Assembly: GCA_022424815.1 (NCBI GenBank)
Contig: JAKMGS010000001.1
Span: forward strand, 1 to 44,284
DNA from: Schleiferiaceae bacterium
GTDB lineage: Bacteria > Bacteroidota > Bacteroidia > Flavobacteriales > Schleiferiaceae
Direction: 5' to 3'
DNA: 44,284 nt
How positions within the stretch are numbered: the stretch's first letter is position 1; every line of letters begins with the position of its first letter. Positions 8,759-17,741 of this stretch are shown in pieces. Position numbers and translations under genes: made by a program. The notes beneath the pieces are model-generated. The model was not told the DNA's origin. It searched no databases and worked only from the letters and a program-made list of their open reading frames with translations.

Positions 8759-9745
8759 ATGAACGCATTGAAATCGCGCATACTCACAGTGGCTATTACA
8801 CTGACAGCCAGCACCTTAAGCTTTGCTCAAGATGCTCACTTCAGTCAATATTACGCCAATCCTATCTACCTAAATCCGGCATTTGCGGGTCTAGAAAGAT
8901 GTCCTACAGTCCATACTAATTACCGAAATCAGTATCCTGAGCTCGGAGTATACCAGACTTATTCTGCCTCCTACGATCAATACGTAGACAAATTAAATGG
9001 TGGAGTAGCCGTAATGGCGCTGCGTGATGATGCAGGAAATGGCGCACTAAATCTGACCGAAGTCAGTGGAGTATATAGCTACCATTTAGAAGTAAACCGC
9101 AAGTTTACCTTATTGAGTGGTTTCCAAGCCACATTCCGTCAACGCACATTGGATTGGGGACAGTTTACATTCCCAGATATGATTGATCCGTTCTACGGCT
9201 TTGTTTTGCCCACGAATGAAATTGCGCCAGGTAACAATTATAACAATCACTTAGACCTGAGCTTCGGTATGCTAGGCTTTACTGAGCGTTGGTACATTGG
9301 TGTAGTGGGTCATCATTTGACCGAACCGAACGAAGCATTCTTGAGCCAGAGCCGTTTACCATTTAAACTTACTGCACATGCTGGGGCTAATCTTCCTCTC
9401 GGCCGTAAGCGACTGCACAATAGTTTACAATCTTACCTCGTTCCTAATATAGTATACCAACAACAAGGACCTGCATCTCAGTTGACTGCTGGTTTGAGTT
9501 TTGCTCGTGGACCTTTGGCAGGAGGTTTAGCTCTCCGTCAAGGAAGCTTCAACCCGGATGCTGTGATTTTCATTTTGGGAATCACCCCGCCTGACCTTCC
9601 CTGGACTTTTGGTTATAGCTATGATTACACCATTAGTGATCTAACCAATACACTAGGTGGTGCTCATGAAGTCAGCCTGGGCTACAAATTCCCATGCCGC
9701 ACACGTAAAAGCAAAATGAAACCTCTTAAGTGTCCTAAATTCTAA
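8759..9745 (+). CDS. PorP/SprF family type IX secretion membrane protein
   Basis: This 328-residue protein has a signal peptide (about 1-24, ending in STLSFAQ) and the PorP/SprF opening motif DAHFSQYYANPIYLNPAFAG. Predicted beta-barrel strands continue to a basic, Cys-containing tail (CRTRKSKMKPLKCPKF). Family members associate with PorE-type or adhesin-specific T9SS machinery or help secrete particular partners (SprF with SprB). I cannot tell from sequence whether this is the core PorP or one of the many paralogues. It is divergent from porU and lies 22 bp before gldJ, so it is probably co-transcribed with gldJ. The ATG at 8759 is chosen because it places the signal peptide at the N-terminus. 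Confidence 0.88.
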   Translation: MNALKSRILTVAITLTASTLSFAQDAHFSQYYANPIYLNPAFAGLERCPTVHTNYRNQYPELGVYQTYSASYDQYVDKLNGGVAVMALRDDAGNGALNLTEVSGVYSYHLEVNRKFTLLSGFQATFRQRTLDWGQFTFPDMIDPFYGFVLPTNEIAPGNNYNNHLDLSFGMLGFTERWYIGVVGHHLTEPNEAFLSQSRLPFKLTAHAGANLPLGRKRLHNSLQSYLVPNIVYQQQGPASQLTAGLSFARGPLAGGLALRQGSFNPDAVIFILGITPPDLPWTFGYSYDYTISDLTNTLGGAHEVSLGYKFPCRTRKSKMKPLKCPKF

Positions 9746-9767
9746 CCAAGACGAAACATTAAATAGT

Positions 9768-11498
9768 ATGAATACCTTCGTAAAGTTTTCAATCGCCACT
9801 GTTGCGCTTGCTCTTCTTGCAAGTTGTGCAGGACCAGAATCTAATACTACTGGTTGGGCTATTAACAACAAAAAGAATGGTGGCTTTCAAGCAAACTTGA
9901 ACTACAAGGGCCAAGAAACTGGACCTGGTTTAGTGTTCATTGAAGGTGGTACATTCACCATGGGTCAGGTTGAAGAAGATTTTATCAAAGATTGGAACAA
10001 CATACCTCGCCAGATGACGGTGAGTTCATTCTACATGGATGAGAATGAAGTAACGAATCTGGATTATAGAGAGTATTTGTATTGGCTCGAAAGAGTGTAT
10101 AAAGAAGAATACCCACGGGTATTTGAAACTGCACTACCGGATACGTTAGTTTGGCGAGATAAGTTAGCATACAACGATAATTACGTTGAAAATTACTTGC
10201 GTCACCCCGCGTATAATTACTATCCAGTGGTTGGTGTAAGTTGGCTACAAGCACAACGTTACTGTTCTTGGAGAACTGATCGTGTCAATGAGGCCATTTT
10301 AATTGAAAAAGGCATTCTGAGCATCAATGAAAATCCTTATGGTCCAGATCATTTCAATACAGAAGTTTACCTTTATAGAGAAGGTGAATATTCTGTCCAA
10401 AACAAAAAGGGACTTAAAGATTTAAACCCCATGGGATATGGAAAAGATGGACGTCCAGCCCGAATTGAAGACGGTATTCTATTGCCAAAATATCGCTTAC
10501 CGACGGAAGCAGAATGGGAATACGCAGCCTATGCAGATGGTGGTCGCCGCATCTATAACACGGTAGTAGATAAAAACAAGTACAGCTGGAATGGTAATGA
10601 AACACGCAACTACAACAAACAGGAACGTGGTGATATTCTTGCCAACTTTAAACGTGGAAGAGGAGATAACATGGGTACATCTGGATGGCTCAATGACCAA
10701 GCCGATATCACCATTCAAGTACGTTTTTATCCGCCAAATGATTTTGGATTATACGATATGGCGGGTAATGCAGCGGAGTGGGTGCTAGACGTTTACCGTC
10801 CTCTATCATCAACCGATGTTACTGACTTCCGAGGATTTCGTGGGAATGAATTTCAAACCTTTGATAAGAATTGGGACAACAGTGGTGGACTCGTTATCTT
10901 GGATGACGTTCAGTATGACACCATCAACGGTGTAGGTGTTCCAGTACGTCTTCCAGGGCAACTTCCTATGAGGGATGTGACTGCCGATGATGTTGTCAGT
11001 AAAGATAGAACCTTTCCTACACGTCGCAACTACAGCCAAAGTGATTACCGTGATTATCTCGATGGTGATGTCCAAAGCTCTACCGACTATGATGCGGGTG
11101 GAGATTTTGATAATCAGACTACTCTAGATTTTCCAGAGGATAGTGATAGTTTAGGTTTTCCTAGTGATAGTGCATCATTTGCTTTTGAAGATAGCACTGA
11201 ATTTGATGATCTGTCAATGTCTTCACCAATTGATTTTGGGACTTCACCTGCTATGTACGACTACCAAAACACTTCTTTGATTAACAACACAACACGTGTT
11301 TACAAAGGAGGAAGCTGGAAAGACCGTGCGTATTGGTTAAGCCCAGGGACACGTCGATTCTTAGAAGAAGATCAAAGTACTGATTACATTGGGTTTAGAT
11401 GTGCAATGGATCGTGTTGGATTCCAGAATCTCGACGATTCTCGCAACAAGCGTCCTGGGAAAGTCAAACGACACAACTTCAAGCGTTACAAAATGTAA
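9768..11498 (+). CDS. gldJ: Gliding motility lipoprotein GldJ
   Basis: This 576-residue lipoprotein has a type II signal peptide with lipobox LLASC, so the acylated residue is C20. The body is a formylglycine-generating-enzyme/sulfatase-modifying-factor fold: FIEGGTFTMG (57-66), MDENEVTNLDYREY, YRLPTEAEWEYAA (242-254), YDMAGNAAEWVLD (329-341), and the C-terminal RVYKGGSWKDRAYWLSPGTR plus IGFRCAMDRVG. The TGWAINNKKNGGF segment after the lipobox is typical of GldJ rather than GldK. GldJ supports T9SS and gliding and stabilises GldK in Flavobacterium. An Asp/Ser-rich segment, about 430-495, interrupts the fold and looks long. A terminator follows the stop. Confidence 0.93.
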   Translation: MNTFVKFSIATVALALLASCAGPESNTTGWAINNKKNGGFQANLNYKGQETGPGLVFIEGGTFTMGQVEEDFIKDWNNIPRQMTVSSFYMDENEVTNLDYREYLYWLERVYKEEYPRVFETALPDTLVWRDKLAYNDNYVENYLRHPAYNYYPVVGVSWLQAQRYCSWRTDRVNEAILIEKGILSINENPYGPDHFNTEVYLYREGEYSVQNKKGLKDLNPMGYGKDGRPARIEDGILLPKYRLPTEAEWEYAAYADGGRRIYNTVVDKNKYSWNGNETRNYNKQERGDILANFKRGRGDNMGTSGWLNDQADITIQVRFYPPNDFGLYDMAGNAAEWVLDVYRPLSSTDVTDFRGFRGNEFQTFDKNWDNSGGLVILDDVQYDTINGVGVPVRLPGQLPMRDVTADDVVSKDRTFPTRRNYSQSDYRDYLDGDVQSSTDYDAGGDFDNQTTLDFPEDSDSLGFPSDSASFAFEDSTEFDDLSMSSPIDFGTSPAMYDYQNTSLINNTTRVYKGGSWKDRAYWLSPGTRRFLEEDQSTDYIGFRCAMDRVGFQNLDDSRNKRPGKVKRHNFKRYKM

Positions 11499-11517
11499 TC
11501 TGACTTTTAACAATATT

Positions 11518-11547
11518 AAACCCTGCCTCTTCGGCGGGGTTTTTTTA
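11518..11547 (+). terminator. Intrinsic terminator after gldJ
   Basis: AAACCCTGCC (11518-11527) pairs with GGCGGGGTTT (11533-11542, one G-T pair) across loop TCTTC, followed by a run of T to 11547. It closes the porP-gldJ unit 19 bp after the gldJ stop. Confidence 0.9.
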
Positions 11548-11582
11548 TGCCCTAACTTTCCCCTAAACAATTCACTGTACTC

Positions 11583-12857
11583 ATGACTCCATTCGAGGCC
11601 TATCTTCAATGCAAAGCTGTATCAACCGATACGCGCAACATCGTTCCCGGTTCTGTGTTTTTTGCCCTCAAAGGCGCACGGTTCAACGGAAATGAATTTG
11701 CACTACAAGCTTTGGCTGAGGGAGCTTCCTATGCCGTCGTCGACGAGCCAGTTGGAGAAGACCACAGACTTCTGCAGGTAGATGATGTGCTCACAACCCT
11801 TCAAGATTGTGCAAAGCAATACCGCAGGCATCTCGGCATCCCCATCATAGGGCTGACCGGTAGCAATGGAAAGACCACCAACAAGGAACTCTTTCATGCA
11901 GTACTCTCTACCCACTTCAATGTCCACGCGACAAAGGGTAACTTCAATAACCATATTGGCGTACCATTGACCCTATTGAGTATTCCTGAAGCCACCGAAC
12001 TGGCCGTAATAGAAATGGGTGCCAACCATCAAGGGGAAATCGCTCTACTGGCCTCCATTTGCGAGCCAGATCTTGGCTACATCACGAACTATGGCAAAGC
12101 ACATATGGAAGGATTTGGTGGCGTAGAAGGCATCATTAAAGGCAAAAGTGAGCTATATGACTTTATTCGATCCCACAACAACGCATACGTATTATTAAAT
12201 ACCGATGATCCTATTCAAATTGAGAAAAGTCAAGGATGCGCTACCATCACCTTTGGTCAACACAGCGGCCAGTACCAATGGTTACCTAAAGCTGAAGGAG
12301 AATTTGCCGGGCTTTGTTTCGAACACGAGCATCACGTTCATAATGTCAAGAGTCAACTCAGCGGTTCTTTTAATGAAACGAATATTGCTGCAGCAGTAGC
12401 ACTCGGCTTGCACTATGGTATTACTGCTGCCAACATCGTGAAAGCCATTAAATCCTATGTGCCGTCGATGAACAGAGTCGAATGGAGGGAAACCGCACAT
12501 AACAAGGTCTTATTAGATGCGTACAACGCCAATCCTACCAGCATGTCTTTATCGGTAGAAAGCTTCGCGAAATGGCATCCCAATGGTTACTTAATCCTCG
12601 GTGATATGTTTGAGCTCGGCACAGCCGCAGACGAAGAGCATGAAGCAATGGTACAATTGGTGTGCGAATCAGGCATGTCGGAACGCTGCATTTTAGTGGG
12701 AGACTTTTTCGGACGAACCTCGTGGGAAGGTGCTCATTTTGGCACCGCAGCAGAATTGGCCAAGTATTGGAACGAAAAGGGCGCCCCTAAGGACGCCCAT
12801 ATCTTGTTAAAAGGTTCACGAGGCATTGCTCTGGAGCAACTCCTCCCCCTGCTGTAA
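11583..12857 (+). CDS. murF: UDP-N-acetylmuramoyl-tripeptide--D-alanyl-D-alanine ligase
   Basis: This 424-residue cytoplasmic Mur ligase adds D-Ala-D-Ala to the UDP-MurNAc tripeptide, the last cytoplasmic step on the pentapeptide. It has an N-terminal substrate domain (STDTRNIVPGSVFFALKG), the ATP P-loop TGSNGKTT (92-99), KGNFNNHIGVPLTLL, the conserved EMGANHQGEI, and the C-terminal ligase domain with DAYNANPTSMSLS. It starts 35 bp after the gldJ terminator, so it needs its own promoter; only a weak TAACTTTC was seen. gldJ followed by murF is an order I recall from Flavobacterium. Its stop abuts the stop of the convergent acyl-CoA dehydrogenase gene with no spacer. Confidence 0.95.
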   Translation: MTPFEAYLQCKAVSTDTRNIVPGSVFFALKGARFNGNEFALQALAEGASYAVVDEPVGEDHRLLQVDDVLTTLQDCAKQYRRHLGIPIIGLTGSNGKTTNKELFHAVLSTHFNVHATKGNFNNHIGVPLTLLSIPEATELAVIEMGANHQGEIALLASICEPDLGYITNYGKAHMEGFGGVEGIIKGKSELYDFIRSHNNAYVLLNTDDPIQIEKSQGCATITFGQHSGQYQWLPKAEGEFAGLCFEHEHHVHNVKSQLSGSFNETNIAAAVALGLHYGITAANIVKAIKSYVPSMNRVEWRETAHNKVLLDAYNANPTSMSLSVESFAKWHPNGYLILGDMFELGTAADEEHEAMVQLVCESGMSERCILVGDFFGRTSWEGAHFGTAAELAKYWNEKGAPKDAHILLKGSRGIALEQLLPLL

Positions 12858-14003
12858 TTAGCTGTTTTTGATCAAGTCACGTGAGATGACGACACGCTGA
12901 ATCTCAGAAGTACCCTCATAGATTTGGGTAATCTTGGCATCACGCATCAAACGCTCCACATGGTACTCTTTCACGAAACCGTAGCCGCCGTGTACTTGAA
13001 CTGCTTCTGTGGTGACCCACATTGCTGCCTCAGAAGCTGCTAGTTTCGCCATGGCACTTTCTTTGTCGTACGGCAAACCTTGGTCTTTCAACCAAGCAGC
13101 CTTGTACACCAACATACGCGCTTGCTCAATCTTCATTTCCATGTCGGCCAGTTTGAATGCAATGGCTTGGTGGTCATGAATAGGCTTTCCGAAGGTGGTA
13201 CGCTCTTTAGAGTACGCAAGTGCTAAATCCAATGCTCCTTGTGCAATTCCCAGAGCTTGGGCAGCAATACCGATACGGCCACCACTCAAGGTCTTCATGG
13301 CGAATTTGAAGCCGAAACCGTCCTCGCCTATTCTGTTCTCTTTAGGCACCTTTACGTCATTGAATAACAATGTGTGCGTATCTGAACCGCGAATCCCGAG
13401 TTTATCTTCTTTCTTTCCAACTACGAAGCCGTCCATCCCCTTCTCAACGATCAATGCGTTGATACCGCGGTGGCCCTTTTCGCGATCGGTTTGTGCAATT
13501 ACTAACGCTATCTCACAGCTATTTCCATTCGTGATCCAGTTCTTCGTGCCGTTCAGCAAATAGTGGTCGCCTTGGTCAATGGCGGTAGTTTGCTGTGATG
13601 TCGCATCTGAACCGGCTTCCGGCTCGCTCAAACAGAATGCACCAATGATTTCGCCTGAAGCTAATCTGGTGAGGTATTTCTGCTTTTGCTCTTCAGTACC
13701 GAAGGTATCTAGACCCCAGCACACGAGGCTATTGTTCACGCTCACGACGACAGACGCCGAGGCATCTACCTTTGAAAACTCTTCCATGGCCAGTACGTAC
13801 GACAAGGTGTCCATACCCGAACCGCCGTAGTCCGGACTGACCATCATGCCCATGAAACCGAGCTCGCCAAGTTGCTTAATTTGTTGTGCAGGGAATTCCT
13901 GCTTTTCGTCTCTTTCTATGACTCCTGGAAGCAATTCCGCCTGTGTGAAATCACGCGCTGCATCCCGAATCATCAAATGCTCCTCTGATAGGGTGAAGTT
14001 CAT
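12858..14003 (-). CDS. Acyl-CoA dehydrogenase, short-chain/butyryl type
   Basis: This 381-residue FAD enzyme oxidises acyl-CoA to trans-2-enoyl-CoA in beta-oxidation or amino-acid breakdown. The order is the helical N-domain, the middle beta domain (CLSEPEAGSDATSQQT, NGTKNWITNG), and the C-terminal helical domain (RTTFGKPIHDHQAIAFKLADM, VQVHGGYGFVKEY). The catalytic base of short-chain enzymes is present as E363 in QIYEGTSEIQR. Length and motifs fit the butyryl/short-chain clade, but chain length cannot be fixed. It is divergent from anmK with 31 bp between starts. A TACATTTG at 14032-14039 could be its -7 box, but no TTG lies at the right distance. Confidence 0.93.
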   Translation of the reverse strand: MNFTLSEEHLMIRDAARDFTQAELLPGVIERDEKQEFPAQQIKQLGELGFMGMMVSPDYGGSGMDTLSYVLAMEEFSKVDASASVVVSVNNSLVCWGLDTFGTEEQKQKYLTRLASGEIIGAFCLSEPEAGSDATSQQTTAIDQGDHYLLNGTKNWITNGNSCEIALVIAQTDREKGHRGINALIVEKGMDGFVVGKKEDKLGIRGSDTHTLLFNDVKVPKENRIGEDGFGFKFAMKTLSGGRIGIAAQALGIAQGALDLALAYSKERTTFGKPIHDHQAIAFKLADMEMKIEQARMLVYKAAWLKDQGLPYDKESAMAKLAASEAAMWVTTEAVQVHGGYGFVKEYHVERLMRDAKITQIYEGTSEIQRVVISRDLIKNS

Positions 14004-14034
14004 CGATTATTCTGATTAATATTGGGTTACGCAA

Positions 14035-15078
14035 ATGTACAACGCAGGCTTCAATGTTTTAGGATTAATGAGCGGCACTTCCCTTGACGGAATGGATGCT
14101 GCTTTGGTCGCTTTTGACCCGGAAGATTCGAGAGATTGGAAGGTGTTAGGGGTCCAATTCTACCCCTACCCATGGGAGCTAAAAGAAATGGCCCAACAAA
14201 CCTATAGGCAAGGCAAAAAATCGCCTGCCTTCGACCAGTCTTTTGCTGCGTGGACGGTTGACTGTGTATGTTCATTTAAACAAACACACGATGTTGAAAT
14301 ACATCTTATCGGGCATCACGGCCAAACAATATTCCACGATCCTACAGACAAGTTCACCTACCAAGCCGGTTGTCTACCTTCGATTGCAGAGGAATTGAAC
14401 ATACCTGTCGTGACCAATTTTCGGATGCAGGACGTACTCCTAGGCGGACAAGGCGCACCTTTAGTTCCCACGGGAGATCATCTGATGTTTGGGGAATATG
14501 AATGCTGTTTAAACATTGGTGGATTCGCGAATTATTCGTTCGGCAAACCCATTCTTTCGGAGGGCATTGCAGCGGCCGGGGATATTTGTCCGGTCAATGC
14601 AGTACTCAATGGGCAGGCAGAATTGTTAGGCCAGGCCTATGATGCTGGCGGGAAATTGGCAGCCTCTGGAACTGTCTTCGAGGACAAAGTCAAGATACTT
14701 ATAGGTGCTATCCAAAGTACTGAGGAGAGTTTGGGGTATGAATGGATGGAGGATCATATCAACCCAATTTTAAATGGACTTTCACCTGTCGATGCGTTGG
14801 CTACCTACACTGAGGTAGTAGCTAGGGTCATTGCGGAGAGAATTGGTCCTAGAAAAACTTTAATTACCGGTGGAGGCGCCAAAAACAAGTGCCTCATTTC
14901 AAGAATCTTTAGCTTAGGCGCAGACCTCGTCGTACCCTCTGAGCAAATCATCGACTACAAAGAAGCCATGATATTCGCATTGTTGGCCGCCGAGAGATTT
15001 CATGGACGACTCAATGTTTTAGGCCACACCACGGGGAGTGGATTATCGCATAGTTCCGGCAGTATTTTCTATCCTTGA
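14035..15078 (+). CDS. anmK: Anhydro-N-acetylmuramic acid kinase
   Basis: This 347-residue kinase converts anhydroMurNAc to MurNAc-6-phosphate during peptidoglycan recycling. The N-terminal phosphate-binding motif GLMSGTSLDGMDAAL starts at residue 10. GHHGQTIFHDPTDKFTYQ and NIGGFANYSF follow, and a later TGGGAKN lies in the second ATPase lobe. The catalytic aspartate is probably the one in AAGDICPVNAVLN, a Bacteroidota form of the segment read as DTGPGN in proteobacteria. The protein is near the lower end of the family length. It is followed after 35 bp by an amino-acid dehydrogenase gene on the same strand. Confidence 0.93.
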   Translation: MYNAGFNVLGLMSGTSLDGMDAALVAFDPEDSRDWKVLGVQFYPYPWELKEMAQQTYRQGKKSPAFDQSFAAWTVDCVCSFKQTHDVEIHLIGHHGQTIFHDPTDKFTYQAGCLPSIAEELNIPVVTNFRMQDVLLGGQGAPLVPTGDHLMFGEYECCLNIGGFANYSFGKPILSEGIAAAGDICPVNAVLNGQAELLGQAYDAGGKLAASGTVFEDKVKILIGAIQSTEESLGYEWMEDHINPILNGLSPVDALATYTEVVARVIAERIGPRKTLITGGGAKNKCLISRIFSLGADLVVPSEQIIDYKEAMIFALLAAERFHGRLNVLGHTTGSGLSHSSGSIFYP

Positions 15079-15113
15079 AACGCTATCTTTAAACTCCCTT
15101 AAACAGAGCACAC

Positions 15114-16340
15114 ATGAAAGAGCAACTGCGCGCTTTTGAAGAGCGCCCCGCAGAGATTGTATTCCACTGGCACGATTCTGAAACTGAAGCAAAAGGCTGG
15201 GTCGTAATCAATAGCCTACGCGGCGGTGCCGCGGGTGGCGGAACCCGTATGAGACCCGGACTCACGGAAGGTGAAGTCTTATCGCTAGCCAAGACCATGG
15301 AAATCAAATTTACCATCGCTGGACCGGCTATTGGCGGTGCCAAAAGTGGTATTGACTTCGATCCGAATGATCCTAGAAAACAAGGCGTATTAGAACGCTG
15401 GTACAAGGCGGTATACCCTCTTTTAAAAAACTATTACGGCACCGGCGGTGACCTCAACGTCGATCAAAAGACGGAGGTTATTCCTATCACCAGTGAATTG
15501 GGCATTTTGCATCCGCAAGAGGGTGTACTTAATGGACATTACCAGCCGGGGGATTTTGCCAAGGCCAAGAAGATAAAACAGCTGCAAGATGGGGTAAGCT
15601 TAACGGTAGATTGCCCAAATCTCACTCCTAGCTCCGAAGGCACCTTTAAGGTGGGCGACCTTATTACCGGCTATGGGTCCGCAGTGAGCGTCAAGCACTT
15701 CTATGATATTTGGGGCGGCAATGTTCAACAAAAACGAGTAATCATCCAAGGATGGGGCAATGTTGCTTCAGGTGCAGCGTATTACCTCAGTCAAATGGGC
15801 GCTAAAATTGTCGGAATTATTGATAAGGTAGGCGGCTTGATGAAGCCTGAAGGATTTTCATTCGAAGAGATCCAAGTACTGTTTAATGAAAAGAACGGTA
15901 ATGTATTGAATGCGCAGAATATGATGAGCTTCGAAGAAATGAACAAGCAGATTTGGTCTATGGGTGCCGAGGTCTTCATCCCTGCGGCGGCCTCAAGATT
16001 GGTCAATAGGATGCAACTCGCCCAGCTCTTGGACAATGGATTGGAAGTGATTTCTTCGGGTGCCAATGTTCCGTTTGCAGATGAAGAGATTTTTTATGGC
16101 CCAATTGCCGAACTCGCAGATCAAAAATGTGCGGTCATCCCTGATTTTATATCAAATTGTGGAATGGCCAGAGTTTTCGGATATTTAATGCAAGAAGGCG
16201 CTGTTGTCAATGATGAGGCCATTTTCGACGATGTTTCCAACACTATAAATTCTGCACTACTTAACGTCAAAGCTATTGATAACCAAAAAACAGGCATTAC
16301 ATTTAAGGCATATTCAAACGCCCTTAAACTGCTGATATAA
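15114..16340 (+). CDS. Glu/Leu/Phe/Val family amino-acid dehydrogenase
   Basis: This 408-residue NAD(P)-dependent enzyme is predicted to deaminate an amino acid to its 2-oxo acid, or the reverse. The dimerisation/catalytic domain has LRGGAAGGGTRMRPG, the catalytic lysine in AGPAIGGAKSGIDFDP, and the aspartate in GTGGDLNVDQ. The C-terminal Rossmann domain has VIIQGWGNVASGAAYYL and FIPAAASRLVN. The RGGAAGGGTRM segment is closer to leucine/phenylalanine dehydrogenases than to hexameric glutamate dehydrogenase. At 408 residues it is longer than classical leucine dehydrogenase (about 365), so specificity is left open. nhaD begins 2 bp after its stop, so the two are co-transcribed. Confidence 0.88.
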   Translation: MKEQLRAFEERPAEIVFHWHDSETEAKGWVVINSLRGGAAGGGTRMRPGLTEGEVLSLAKTMEIKFTIAGPAIGGAKSGIDFDPNDPRKQGVLERWYKAVYPLLKNYYGTGGDLNVDQKTEVIPITSELGILHPQEGVLNGHYQPGDFAKAKKIKQLQDGVSLTVDCPNLTPSSEGTFKVGDLITGYGSAVSVKHFYDIWGGNVQQKRVIIQGWGNVASGAAYYLSQMGAKIVGIIDKVGGLMKPEGFSFEEIQVLFNEKNGNVLNAQNMMSFEEMNKQIWSMGAEVFIPAAASRLVNRMQLAQLLDNGLEVISSGANVPFADEEIFYGPIAELADQKCAVIPDFISNCGMARVFGYLMQEGAVVNDEAIFDDVSNTINSALLNVKAIDNQKTGITFKAYSNALKLLI

Positions 16341-16342
16341 TT

Positions 16343-17653
16343 ATGGTATATACACTAATGCTGGTAGTATTCGTACTAGGCTATGCAGCTATTGCTCTCG
16401 AGCATCAACTAAAAATAGATAAAGCGGCTGCGGCCCTAGTAACCGGTGTGGTTACTTGGACCTTATACATCATGACCGCTCACGATGTTCATCATGTTGA
16501 AGAACACCTGCTGCATCACCTCAGTGAAATCTCCTCCATCCTCTTCTTTTTGATTGGGGCGATGACCATTGTTGAATTAGTCGATGCACACGAAGGGTTT
16601 TCAGTCATTACCGATAAGATTAAGACCACAAAAAAGGTTAAACTCATGTGGATTATTTGCGTGTTGAGCTTTTTCTTTTCAGCCGCCTTGGATAATCTTA
16701 CCACTTCTATCGTAATGGTCAGCTTGTTGCGTAAGTTGATTGAAGATAAAAAAGACCGCTGGTTCTTTGCCGGGATGGTGGTGGTTGCCGCCAATGCAGG
16801 AGGTGCCTGGTCGCCCATTGGAGACGTGACCACCACTATGCTTTGGATCAAAGGCCAGATCACAGCAGCAGGAATTATTAAGGTGTTAATCATCCCTTCT
16901 ATTTTCACATTGTTAGCCCCTTTGGCCATTCTTTCCTTCCGAATGAAAGGGAACGTAACACGCCCAGTTCGAGTAGAAAGTGCCGATCACTACACTGATC
17001 CAACTACTCCATTCGAAAGAAATTTCGTGTTCTTTGCCGGTGTAGCAGGATTAATTTTTGTTCCAATTTTCAAGACCGTGACCCACCTCCCCCCTTTCAT
17101 GGGCATGATGCTTTCTTTAGGTGTCTTGTGGCTGATTACAGATATTATACACAGAAGAAAACCTAGCGAGGTTCGTCACGAGTTGAGTGTGTTGGGTGTA
17201 GTTCGTAAAATTGATACACCATCGGTACTTTTCTTCTTGGGAATCCTCTTGGCCGTAGCTTCATTGCAAAGCATGGGACAGCTGGGAGATTTAGCTATTG
17301 CCTTGGATAACTCCATTGGCACAAACACTGAAAGCGGCGTATATGCTGTGAGCATCATTATCGGTTTACTTTCTTCCATTGTAGATAACGTACCCCTAGT
17401 TGCAGCTGCGATGGGAATGTACGAGGTTACCACTACTGGTCTATTCATGGTAGATGGTGTATTCTGGGAGTTTTTGGCTTATTGTGCAGGAACAGGTGGT
17501 TCTGCGCTCATCATTGGTTCAGCTGCTGGTGTGGCAGTAATGGGACTAGAAAAAATACCATTTGGTTGGTATTTGAAGAATATTTCACTGCTTGCACTCG
17601 TTGGATACTTTGCAGGGGCGGCAGTATATATCCTCGAACGTACACTCTTTTAG
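16343..17653 (+). CDS. nhaD: Sodium/proton antiporter, NhaD family
   Basis: This 436-residue inner-membrane protein has about a dozen hydrophobic segments and belongs to the NhaD branch of the ion-transporter superfamily. It is expected to export Na+ or Li+ in exchange for H+, which fits a marine organism. Recognisable stretches are ILFFLIGAMTIVELVDAHEGF, SAALDNLTTSIVM, the helix-break region ANAGGAWSPIGDVTTTMLWI, and the later repeat SSIVDNVPLVAAAMGMY and GGSALIIGSAAGVAVMG. A His-rich loop (HDVHHVEEHLLHH) near residue 50 might bind metal or sense pH. The gene is the last of its unit, ending in the terminator at 17679-17710. Confidence 0.93.
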   Translation: MVYTLMLVVFVLGYAAIALEHQLKIDKAAAALVTGVVTWTLYIMTAHDVHHVEEHLLHHLSEISSILFFLIGAMTIVELVDAHEGFSVITDKIKTTKKVKLMWIICVLSFFFSAALDNLTTSIVMVSLLRKLIEDKKDRWFFAGMVVVAANAGGAWSPIGDVTTTMLWIKGQITAAGIIKVLIIPSIFTLLAPLAILSFRMKGNVTRPVRVESADHYTDPTTPFERNFVFFAGVAGLIFVPIFKTVTHLPPFMGMMLSLGVLWLITDIIHRRKPSEVRHELSVLGVVRKIDTPSVLFFLGILLAVASLQSMGQLGDLAIALDNSIGTNTESGVYAVSIIIGLLSSIVDNVPLVAAAMGMYEVTTTGLFMVDGVFWEFLAYCAGTGGSALIIGSAAGVAVMGLEKIPFGWYLKNISLLALVGYFAGAAVYILERTLF

Positions 17654-17678
17654 AGTCGTTCGAACTTGTTGATATCTC

Positions 17679-17710
17679 GAAAGCCCTTGTAAAACGAGGG
17701 CTTTCTTTTT
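17679..17710 (+). terminator. Intrinsic terminator after nhaD
   Basis: GAAAGCCCTTGT (17679-17690) pairs with ACGAGGGCTTTC (17694-17705, one G-T) across loop AAA, followed by TTTTT. It is 26 bp after the nhaD stop and separates it from exbB. Confidence 0.92.
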
Positions 17711-17741
17711 GCGGATATTTGAGAAAATGACACTTTAGACA

